Of a stretch of DNA of 51,622 nucleotides, positions 45,723 to 51,622 are shown in pieces (position 1 is the first letter of the stretch; each line of letters opens with the position of its first letter). The stretch lies in contig JAENYN010000034.1 in the NCBI GenBank assembly GCA_016841765.1, positions 1 to 51,622 of the forward strand. Direction: 5' to 3'. The position numbers and the translations under genes are program-made. A model generated the notes under the pieces. That model made no database searches. It was not told the origin of the DNA and saw only the letters and a list, made by a program, of their open reading frames with translations. This stretch comes from Guptibacillus hwajinpoensis (GTDB taxonomy: Bacteria > Bacillota > Bacilli > Bacillales > Bacillaceae_O).

Positions 45723-45840
45723 TCTGATTCCCCTCCTGTTTGGTTAAAATCTTTTATCTGTACACCCGGCGGCTCGCCCCTCGGCTTTTTTCGAAAGCCT
45801 TAGAGACTCGCCGCTCGGAGTCCATTCAATTCCATAACGA

Positions 45841-46614
45841 TCACATGGCGTGCATGCCGCCGTCGACAGTCAGAATATCCCCTTGAACATAGCTTGATGC
45901 AGCTGAAGCGAGAAACACGGCTGCACCCTTCAACTCGGCATCTGAGCCGAATCTTCCAAGTGGTGTCGCTTCGAGAATTCGGTCACCGCCGAATTTCAGG
46001 ACATCCTTTGACATTTTGGTTGGAAAAAAGCCCGGAGCAATGGCGTTGACATTGATTCCGTGCGGCCCCCATTTCACGGCCAGATCTTTCGTGAAGGTGA
46101 CAACGGCACCCTTGCTGGCATTATAGCCAATCGCATTAAGAAAACGGGAGTCCGCTCCGCCAAGTCCTGCTACCGATGCTATGTTGATGATTTTACCGCT
46201 TTTTTGCTCAATCATTACTTTTCCCGCAGCCTGAGACATTAAAAAGGTGCCGGTAGCGTTCACATTCATTACCTTATTCCACGCCTCCAGAGGCATTTCC
46301 TCCACGGGCGCTCCCCACGAAGCCCCGCTGTTATTGACAAGGATGTCGATTTTTCCGAAAGCGGATAATGTTTCATCCACTACGTTTTGAACATCCTCAG
46401 GATTGGTGACATCACACTTTAATGCAAGTGTTTTGACTCCTTTTTCTTTCAGGCGCTCTGCCGTTTCTTCGCAGGATTCCCGCTTGCGTGAGCACAGGAC
46501 GACATCCGCCCCCGCTTCGGCAAAACCTTCGGCTATTTGGGCACCGAGGCCGCGTCCGCCGCCGGTGACGATTGCTGTTTTTCCTTTAAGGCTGAATAAT
46601 TCCATAACGTGCAT
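45841..46614 (-). CDS. Short-chain dehydrogenase/reductase
   Basis: A 257-residue classical SDR. The cofactor loop TGGGRGLG (17-24), NNSGAS, and the catalytic S147, Y164 and K168 (IASVAG, YNASKG) are all present. It interconverts an alcohol and ketone with NAD(P)H. In the levulinate pathway of Pseudomonas an SDR (LvaD) reduces the 4-keto-acyl-CoA to 4-hydroxyacyl-CoA, and the context here would suit such a role. ATG 46614 follows AGGAGG. It starts 22 bases after the dehydrogenase gene. Confidence 0.9.
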   Translation of the reverse strand: MHVMELFSLKGKTAIVTGGGRGLGAQIAEGFAEAGADVVLCSRKRESCEETAERLKEKGVKTLALKCDVTNPEDVQNVVDETLSAFGKIDILVNNSGASWGAPVEEMPLEAWNKVMNVNATGTFLMSQAAGKVMIEQKSGKIINIASVAGLGGADSRFLNAIGYNASKGAVVTFTKDLAVKWGPHGINVNAIAPGFFPTKMSKDVLKFGGDRILEATPLGRFGSDAELKGAAVFLASAASSYVQGDILTVDGGMHAM

Positions 46615-46636
46615 GTGTGAATTCCTCCTAAACCGA

Positions 46637-47869
46637 TTAATGGATTAATTGTTCCTGCGGATATTTCTTTAACTCCAGCCGTGCGACGGCTTCCCGATGG
46701 ACTTCGTCCGGGCCATCGGCTATCCGCAGTGTACGGGCGTTCGCCCAGTGTGCGGCAAGCGGGAGATCATCACTGACTCCGGCACCGCCGAATGACTGGA
46801 TCGCCCTGTCGATTACTTTCAATGCAATATTCGGCGCAACAACTTTGATCATTGCGATTTCAGCTTTTGCCACCTTATTTCCTACCGTATCCATCATGTA
46901 CGCCGCTTTCATCGTCAGCAGGCGGGCCTGCTCGATTTCGATGCGGGAATCCGCAATCCATTCCCTTACGACTCCTTGCTTTGCAAGAGGTTTTCCGAAA
47001 GCGACCCTGTTTTGCACCCGTTTTGTCATCAGTTCGAGCGATCTTTCAGCGGCACCGATCAGCCTCATGCAGTGATGGATCCTGCCTGGTCCCAGCCTTC
47101 CCTGGGCAATGGCAAACCCTTTGCCTTCCCCCCAGAGAATATTGTCAGCAGGGACCCGGACATTGTTATATTCGATTTCGGCATGTCCGTGCGGCGCATG
47201 GTCATAGCCAAAGACAGGAGTAACCCTTTTGATGTTAACTCCCGGCGCATTAAGCGGCACAAGGATCATGGATTGCTGTTCATGGCGCGGTGCTTCCGGA
47301 TCGGTTTTACCCATGACAATTGCTACTTCACAGCGCGGATCACCTGCGCCTGACGACCACCACTTTGTTCCGTTGATGACATACTCATCTCCGTCCCTGG
47401 TGATGCTTGCTTCGATATTTGTCGCATCCGCAGACGCGACATCAGGTTCAGTCATGGAAAAACAAGAACGGATTTCGCCTGCTAAAAGCGGCTTCAGCCA
47501 GCGTTCTTTCTGCTGCTCCGTCCCGTAACGGACGAGAACTTCCATATTTCCGGTGTCCGGTGCATTGCAGTTGAATACTTCCGGCCCGATAAGAGACCTG
47601 CCCATGATTTCAGCGAGAGGGGCATATTCCGTGTTCGTCAGTCCTGCGCCGTATTCGCTGTCCGGCAGGAATAGGTTCCATAAACCGGCAGCTTTCGCTT
47701 TTTCCTTCAATTCTTTCATGATCGGCGGGACGCGCTGCCAGCGGTCTTCCTGTTCATTCAGCTGCTGTTCGTAAACCGACTCGTTCGGATAGACGTGTTC
47801 TTCCATAAATTCATTGAGTTGATCCTGTAAGCGCTTTACTTTTTCGGAGTTATCAAAGTTCATTGCCAT
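46637..47869 (-). CDS. Acyl-CoA dehydrogenase, ACAD11-like
   Basis: A 410-residue acyl-CoA dehydrogenase of the ACAD10/ACAD11 dehydrogenase branch rather than the FadE branch. Seen are [72 protein letters not shown] and [15 protein letters not shown]. In mammalian ACAD11 this domain is fused to an APH kinase; here the kinase is a separate gene in the same operon. The first codon is ATG 47869 close to AAAGGGGA, with ATG 47863 as an alternative. It is the first operon gene, preceded by a TetR operator and promoter. Confidence 0.9.
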   Translation of the reverse strand: MAMNFDNSEKVKRLQDQLNEFMEEHVYPNESVYEQQLNEQEDRWQRVPPIMKELKEKAKAAGLWNLFLPDSEYGAGLTNTEYAPLAEIMGRSLIGPEVFNCNAPDTGNMEVLVRYGTEQQKERWLKPLLAGEIRSCFSMTEPDVASADATNIEASITRDGDEYVINGTKWWSSGAGDPRCEVAIVMGKTDPEAPRHEQQSMILVPLNAPGVNIKRVTPVFGYDHAPHGHAEIEYNNVRVPADNILWGEGKGFAIAQGRLGPGRIHHCMRLIGAAERSLELMTKRVQNRVAFGKPLAKQGVVREWIADSRIEIEQARLLTMKAAYMMDTVGNKVAKAEIAMIKVVAPNIALKVIDRAIQSFGGAGVSDDLPLAAHWANARTLRIADGPDEVHREAVARLELKKYPQEQLIH

Positions 47870-47886
47870 ATCCCCTTTAGTTTAAT

Positions 47887-47946
47887 TTACTAACCGGTCA
47901 GTATGTACACCTATCTTAAATATAACTCATAATTCAGAAAATTCAA
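47887..47946 (-). promoter_or_regulatory. Promoter and TetR operator of the acyl-CoA operon
   Basis: On the minus strand TTGAAT (47946-47941), a 16-base spacer and TATATT (47924-47919) form a sigma-A-like promoter. Just downstream, TTACTAACCGGTCAGTAT read on the plus strand (47887-47904) is a palindrome related to the site at 43394-43411. A repressor bound there would block transcription right after initiation. Confidence 0.7.
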
Positions 47947-48102
47947 GGCTTACTTGTCACTTTTTTCTTTTTTCATTATCCTATGTTGTTTACTGGCATT
48001 TTTGCTAAAAAATTTCGGTATTTGAATAAGAAACTATGTTTTTATCATTAAACTAGATCACCTGCTCTTTTAACACCGATAACATTAACAAAGCCTAACA
48101 AA

Positions 48103-48141
48103 AAAACGAGTACAAAGCCTTTACGGTTTCATACTCGTTTT
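48103..48141 (-). terminator. Terminator of glyQS
   Basis: AAAACGAGTA and TACTCGTTTT are perfect 10-bp arms. On the minus strand a T-run (TTTTTTTGTT) follows. It lies 62 bases past the glyQS stop codon. Confidence 0.88.
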
Positions 48142-48203
48142 AGAATGCTGTTATAAGTTTTCTTCGTTGCTTTCTCTGAACTGCTTTCTTTTATGGATAG
48201 TTA

Positions 48204-49589
48204 TTAAAACTGGATTTTATCCTTCAAATATGACTTCAATTCCGATATCGGCAGGCGGACTTGATCCATTGTGTCACGGTCCCGGATAGTCACGCTGTCA
48301 TCTTCCAGGGAATCGAAATCGAATGTGATGCAGTAAGGTGTGCCGACTTCATCCTGGCGGCGGTATCTTTTTCCGATTGATCCGGTTTCATCGTAATCAA
48401 CCATAAATTCGCCGGACAACTCCTGCCAGACAGCCTGTGCCTGTTCGGAAAGCTTTTTCGAAAGCGGGAGGACAGCCGCTTTATAGGGCGCGATTGCCGG
48501 ATGGAAATGCATGACGGTCCGGCTTGTGCCGTCTTCAAGCTCCTCTTCATCATAGGCGTCAATCAGGTAACTCAGCGTCACCCGGTCTGCTCCGAGTGAT
48601 GGTTCGATGCAATATGGGATATAGCGCTCATTCGTTTCCTGGTCGATATACTGGAAATCCTCGCCGGAATGTTCCTGGTGCTGCTTCAGGTCATAATCGG
48701 TTCTGGATGCAATTCCCCATAATTCCCCCCAGCCGAATGGGAACTTGTATTCGATGTCCGTTGTGGCGTTGCTGTAATGGGAAAGCTCATCTTCATCATG
48801 GTCGCGGAGCCGGATGTTGTCTTCGGTGATCCCCAGGGACAGGAGCCAATTTTTAGAGAAGTTTTTCCAGTAATCGAACCATTCCAGTTCATTGCCCGGT
48901 TTGCAGAAAAATTCAAGTTCCATTTGTTCGAATTCACGGGTGCGGAATGTGAAATTGCCCGGAGTGATTTCGTTACGGAAACTCTTTCCGATCTGGGCGA
49001 TGCCGAATGGGAGTTTTTTCCGCATGGCACGCTGGACATTTTTGAAATTCACAAAAATACCCTGTGCTGTTTCAGGACGCAAGTAAATTTCGCTTCCTGA
49101 CCCTTCAGTGACGCCTTGATGGGTTTTGAACATCAAATTGAATTGGCGGATGCCGGTGAAGTCTTTCGCGCCGCATTCCGGGCACTCGATGCCTTTTTCA
49201 GCAATCATTTTTTCCATCTCATCGAAAGAAAGTCCATCAGCAATGATTTCTTCTCCGTTTTCATGTGCATGCGTCTCGATAAGTTTATCGGCACGGAAAC
49301 GCGATTTACATTGTTTGCAGTCAATCATCGGGTCATTGAAGTTGCCCAGATGTCCGGATGCTTCCCATGTCTTCGGGTTCATCAGGATCGCCGCGTCAAG
49401 GCCGACATTGTGCGGGGATTCCTGGATGAATTTCTTCCACCAGGCATCTTTGATGTTGTTTTTCAGCTCAACACCGAGCGGGCCGTAATCCCATGTGTTG
49501 GCAAGTCCGCCATACACTTCAGACCCTGGGAAAATGAATCCCCTCTGTTTGGCATGTGAAGTAATCGTGTCCATTGATTTTTCCATCAT
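48204..49589 (-). CDS. glyQS: Glycyl-tRNA synthetase, single-chain class II
   Basis: A 461-residue alpha2-type class II synthetase. Motif 1 lies around [16 protein letters not shown], the zinc-like cysteines are in DCKQCK and [10 protein letters not shown], motif 2 is in [20 protein letters not shown] (given in part), and the C-terminal anticodon domain starts near [13 protein letters not shown]. The frame begins at 49610, but AAGGAG precedes ATG 49589. It is controlled by a T-box leader upstream (49625-49860) and closed by a strong terminator. Confidence 0.96.
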   Translation of the reverse strand: MMEKSMDTITSHAKQRGFIFPGSEVYGGLANTWDYGPLGVELKNNIKDAWWKKFIQESPHNVGLDAAILMNPKTWEASGHLGNFNDPMIDCKQCKSRFRADKLIETHAHENGEEIIADGLSFDEMEKMIAEKGIECPECGAKDFTGIRQFNLMFKTHQGVTEGSGSEIYLRPETAQGIFVNFKNVQRAMRKKLPFGIAQIGKSFRNEITPGNFTFRTREFEQMELEFFCKPGNELEWFDYWKNFSKNWLLSLGITEDNIRLRDHDEDELSHYSNATTDIEYKFPFGWGELWGIASRTDYDLKQHQEHSGEDFQYIDQETNERYIPYCIEPSLGADRVTLSYLIDAYDEEELEDGTSRTVMHFHPAIAPYKAAVLPLSKKLSEQAQAVWQELSGEFMVDYDETGSIGKRYRRQDEVGTPYCITFDFDSLEDDSVTIRDRDTMDQVRLPISELKSYLKDKIQF

Positions 49590-49624
49590 TCTGATTCTCC
49601 TTTGGTCCAATTTAGTCAGGATAT

Positions 49625-49860
49625 AAAAAACTCCCGTCCAAGGACATGCAAGTCACATGTCCAGGGACGGGAGTTGGTTCCCGCGGTTCCACCCTGGTTG
49701 ATGCGGAGCTGTTCCGCATCCTCTTTTTTGCTGGGTTAAAGATGCTCCGGAGTGCCGTTTCCCCTCAACATTGTTCCGGGCTTCCACCATTCCCGGATCG
49801 CTTTGACAAGTGGTTAAGGCTACTATCGCTCCATCAACGCTTCAATTATAAGTTCTAAGT
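49625..49860 (-). promoter_or_regulatory. Glycine T-box riboswitch leader of glyQS
   Basis: Read on the minus strand, the leader has a stem I with CCGGGAATGGTGGAAGCCCG at its distal loop, a likely GGC glycine specifier at 49756-49754 in ACGGCACTCC, a stem III (GATGCGGA/TCCGCATC, 49720-49700), the T-box AGGGTGGAACCGCGGGAACC, and a terminator with arms AACTCCCGTCC and GGACGGGAGTT (49675-49630) followed by TTTTTATA. Uncharged tRNA-Gly would stabilise the antiterminator and allow glyQS transcription. Confidence 0.95.
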
Positions 49861-49867
49861 ATCCTAT

Positions 49868-49896
49868 ATCTTACTCAATAAAAAGTTTCCGGTCAA
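49868..49896 (-). promoter_or_regulatory. Sigma-A promoter of the glyQS T-box transcript
   Basis: TTGACC (49896-49891), a 17-base spacer and TAAGAT (49873-49868) on the minus strand. The predicted start lies at the 5' end of the T-box stem I. Confidence 0.75.
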
Positions 49897-49933
49897 GTGA
49901 AGCATAAAATGAGAATATTAGAAAATAAACAAC

Positions 49934-49950
49934 CCCTGTCCAAGACAGGG
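49934..49950 (-). terminator. Terminator of the HesB-like gene
   Basis: CCCTGTC and GACAGGG form a tight hairpin with a 3-base loop. On the minus strand it is followed by GTTGTTTATTTTC. It lies about 11 bases past the TAA stop of the HesB-like gene, which supports the gene running to 49962. Confidence 0.75.
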
Positions 49951-49961
49951 ATTGGCTGCTG

Positions 49962-50282
49962 TTAGCAATTTGATTCACTTGTGAAGCGCTTTTGTTCACC
50001 ATGGATGATATCAAATCGTCCGCCACCCATGAATGACCGTACAAAATCAAGCTTTGAGTTATCAAAAAATTGGCGGTCCCCTTCATGGACGAGAAATTTC
50101 AAACCGCCTTCTTCCACCACAGTGTCATTGTCTAAAGCTGACTCTTCCAGAGCCAGTCGAAGCTGCGGGCCTCCTCAGCCAATGCCCATAGTAAGGCGGA
50201 TGAAGTAATCCTCTTCGTTGACTTCGAATCGTTCAAGTTCTTTTTTTAGCTGCTCGACAGCAGCGCCAGTAACTGAAATCAC
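49962..50282 (-). CDS. HesB/IscA-like protein with in-frame UGA, predicted selenoprotein
   Basis: The minus-strand frame runs from GTG 50282, with GGGAGG eight bases upstream, to TAA 49964-49962. It is interrupted only by TGA at 50177-50175, codon 36 of 107. The protein begins ISVTGAAVEQLKKELERF, reaches IRLTMGIG just before the UGA, and resumes GGPQLRLALEES, then GGLKFLVHEGDRQFF and FVRSFMGGGRFDIIHGE. This is the A-type iron-sulfur carrier fold, and the UGA falls at the first conserved Cys. A UGA at this position is the signature of HesB-like selenoproteins. An 8-bp hairpin with a GGA loop starts 18 bases after the UGA, as in bacterial SECIS elements. The C-terminal CxC of IscA is absent, but the last residue is Cys. 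A nonsense mutation or sequencing error is the alternative. Confidence 0.82.
50138..50156 (-). promoter_or_regulatory. Bacterial SECIS-like hairpin
   Basis: On the minus strand CTGGCTCT and AGAGTCAG pair over eight positions (one G-U) around the loop GGA. The stem begins 18 bases and the loop 26 bases after the in-frame UGA. Bacterial SECIS elements need a stem of a few base pairs, a small apical loop with an early G and a UGA-to-loop distance of roughly 16-37 bases, all met here. Confidence 0.7.
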
Positions 50283-50373
50283 TTTATTGACCTCCCTTTT
50301 ATGTGAATAGTGTAACAACACTTGTTTTTATAGGGCAACAAATATGCTTGCCGGGGTATTATGGCACTGGCTA

Positions 50374-50379
50374 ATTATA
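50374..50379 (-). promoter_or_regulatory. Possible extended -10 of the HesB-like gene
   Basis: On the minus strand ATG-T-TATAAT places an extended -10 (TG one base before TATAAT) about 92 bases upstream of the GTG start. The -35 region is weak. Confidence 0.4.
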
Positions 50380-50448
50380 ACATAAGTCCCTTTAGAGGTA
50401 AGCCGTAACCAAAAATAATTATGACATTTTGGCGATATTTCAATCTCG

Positions 50449-50477
50449 TTTACAAATCGGAATCGTTACGATATAAT
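50449..50477 (+). promoter_or_regulatory. Promoter with overlapping Zur box
   Basis: TTTACA (50449-50454), a 17-base spacer and TATAAT (50472-50477) form a good sigma-A promoter. The segment 50454-50474 reads AAATCGGAAT, C, GTTACGATAT, which matches the B. subtilis Zur consensus (AAATCGTAAT-N-ATTACGATTT) at all but three positions. Zinc-loaded Zur would occlude the promoter. Confidence 0.8.
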
Positions 50478-50525
50478 ACGGCTATGTTCAGTATGCTGTA
50501 ACCGTATGAGAAAGGAGATAAACAT

Positions 50526-51479
50526 GTGATAAAAATCGTGAAGGCCGCAATCATATTTGTACTTGTTCCGTCCCTCTTCCTCGCCGGCTGTGCAGGGGGG
50601 AATAATGAAGATCAGCCGAAAGAAGGCCAGTTATCCATTTATACTTCTCTGTTCCCAATCGAAGACTTCACCAAAAAAATTGGCGGGGAACATGTCAAGG
50701 TCACCAATATTATGCCGCTGGGCGGAGATGCCCATACATTTGAGCCGACTCAGAAAACAATCGTACAAGTCGCGGAAGCCGATGCTTTCATTTACAACGG
50801 CGTTGGTATGGAACCATATGCAGATAAGATGAAAAACACCCTCGAAGAAGAAAATGTGAAATTTTATGAGGCTTCAGCTGGCATCGAACCTGGAGCAAAC
50901 GATGAAAAAGAAGAAAGTCACGAAGAAGGTCATGAGGACGACGGACATGCCCATAGTGATGTAAATCCGCATATTTGGCTAGACCCGGTCCTTGCTGTTT
51001 CGATGGCTGAAAATATCAAGAATGCGCTAATAGAGCTGAAACCGGAAGCGGAAGCTGATTTTGAAGAGAATTTTGAAGCATTGAAATCGGATCTTGAAAA
51101 GATTAACGGGGAATTTGAAGCCGTTGCCGGAAATGCATCCACTAAAAAGTTCATGGTTTCCCATGCTGCTTACGGATACTGGGAAGACCGCTATGGACTT
51201 GAACAACTGCCCATCACCGGCCTCTCGCCCTCCCAGGAGCCATCGCAGGCCGAACTTGAAAAGCTGATAAAGAAAGCTCGCATGTACAATATCGATACGA
51301 TTTTATTTGAGCAAAACGTCACACCGAAAGTCGCTGACATCATCAAGGAAGAGATCGGTGCCGACGTTCTTTATCTCCACAATCTGGCTGTCCTGACCGA
51401 AGAAGATGTAGCGAATGATGAGGATTATTTCAGCTTGATGAGAAAAAATATTGAATCGATGAAAGAAGCGCTTGATTAA
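50526..51479 (+). CDS. znuA: Zinc ABC transporter substrate-binding lipoprotein
   Basis: A 317-residue cluster A-I metal-binding lipoprotein. The signal peptide ends in the lipobox LAGC (C22), so it is anchored outside the membrane. The first metal His lies in GGDAHTFEPT. A His- and acid-rich loop (HEEGHEDDGHAHSDVNPHIW) is typical of zinc rather than manganese binders, followed by VSHAAYGYW and LFEQNVTPK. GTG 50526 follows AAAGGAG at eight bases. The Zur box upstream supports zinc uptake. No permease or ATPase gene follows within the window, so the partner subunits must lie elsewhere. Confidence 0.92.
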   Translation: MIKIVKAAIIFVLVPSLFLAGCAGGNNEDQPKEGQLSIYTSLFPIEDFTKKIGGEHVKVTNIMPLGGDAHTFEPTQKTIVQVAEADAFIYNGVGMEPYADKMKNTLEEENVKFYEASAGIEPGANDEKEESHEEGHEDDGHAHSDVNPHIWLDPVLAVSMAENIKNALIELKPEAEADFEENFEALKSDLEKINGEFEAVAGNASTKKFMVSHAAYGYWEDRYGLEQLPITGLSPSQEPSQAELEKLIKKARMYNIDTILFEQNVTPKVADIIKEEIGADVLYLHNLAVLTEEDVANDEDYFSLMRKNIESMKEALD

Positions 51480-51481
51480 AG

Positions 51482-51622
51482 ATTAAAGAGGTTGGGACAT
51501 AACTAATAAGTCATCCATAGAGACGAACAATATCTATTCCACGTCATACTGTTTATGAATCATCAGTTAAGCTGAAAAAACAAGTTCGTTCCATTGCGCT
51601 GCGGACACTCGCTTTCCACGGG
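51482..51622. repeat. Dispersed intergenic repeat, copy 2 (cut by window end)
   Basis: It begins ATTAAAGAGGTTGGGACATA three bases after the znuA stop codon, and aligns with 36492-36627, then continues directly from CTCGCTTTC into CACGGG without the 66-base insertion seen in copy 1. It contains a CGAACA/TGTTCG-like inverted pair and the CAGTTAAGCTGAAAAAACA block. The right end lies outside the window. Confidence 0.75.

Larger units (their letters stand above)
47870..48203 (-). other. Promoter and terminator region between glyQS and the acyl-CoA operon
   Basis: No gene is seen here. It contains the operon promoter and operator (47887-47946), an AT-rich middle without features and the glyQS terminator (48103-48141). 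Confidence 0.6.

Noticed and set aside
49871-50086. 71-residue minus-strand frame and overlapping 75-residue plus-strand frame at 49981-50208
   Set aside because: The minus-strand frame starts at an internal ATG in a different frame from the HesB-like gene and lacks a ribosome binding site. The plus-strand frame is antisense to it. The HesB frame read through UGA explains the region better.

Overview
The window looks like a chromosomal segment of a spore-former-type Bacillaceae bacterium (Firmicutes). Strong AGGAGG-type ribosome binding sites, frequent TTG/GTG starts, a T-box in front of glyQS, the plsY / yneT-parE-parC neighbourhood known from Bacillus subtilis, a yng-type leucine degradation operon and an OpuF-type hybrid osmolyte transporter all point that way. 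No tRNA, rRNA, CRISPR array or transposase was found.

Layout. 1-6.2 kb: a palindromic repeat, a Rieske protein with an internally duplicated helical part, an aldo/keto reductase, and an ABC exporter whose permease carries a TPR tail. 6.3-11.2 kb: an AT-rich accessory island with unknown genes and a NACHT NTPase (probable anti-phage gene); an 18-bp direct repeat flanks its core. 11.2-14.7 kb: alpha/beta hydrolase, AMP-dependent acyl-CoA synthetase, small membrane protein. 14.9-22.6 kb: leucine/isovalerate degradation operon (TetR, yngJ, yngI, yngH, yngHB, yngG, yngE) with a clear TetR operator but without yngF. 22.8-31.5 kb: parC, parE, yneT, opuFB, opuFA, plsY. 31.6-36.4 kb: an AAC(3)-type acetyltransferase and a secreted/membrane gene trio (DUF6230, DUF6114, DUF6230-like) divergent from a LuxR-type regulator. 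37-47.9 kb: a ten-gene TetR-controlled acyl-CoA operon. 48.2-51.6 kb: glyQS with T-box, a HesB-like gene read through an in-frame UGA, a Zur-controlled zinc-binding lipoprotein gene, and the start of another copy of a dispersed repeat.

How the genes work together. The leucine operon supplies isovaleryl-CoA dehydrogenase, acyl-CoA synthetase, the two-part methylcrotonyl-CoA carboxylase and HMG-CoA lyase; only methylglutaconyl-CoA hydratase is absent. The 37-47.9 kb operon combines a lactonase-like amidohydrolase, AMP ligase, SDR, APH-type kinase and an ACAD11-like dehydrogenase, the enzyme set expected for 4-hydroxyacyl-CoA breakdown, plus ordinary beta-oxidation enzymes and its own TetR repressor with two matching operators.

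The observation most likely to be missed by automated annotation is the minus-strand gene at 49962-50282. It is an IscA/HesB-family protein whose conserved cysteine position is a UGA codon followed by a bacterial SECIS-like hairpin, so it is a predicted selenoprotein.
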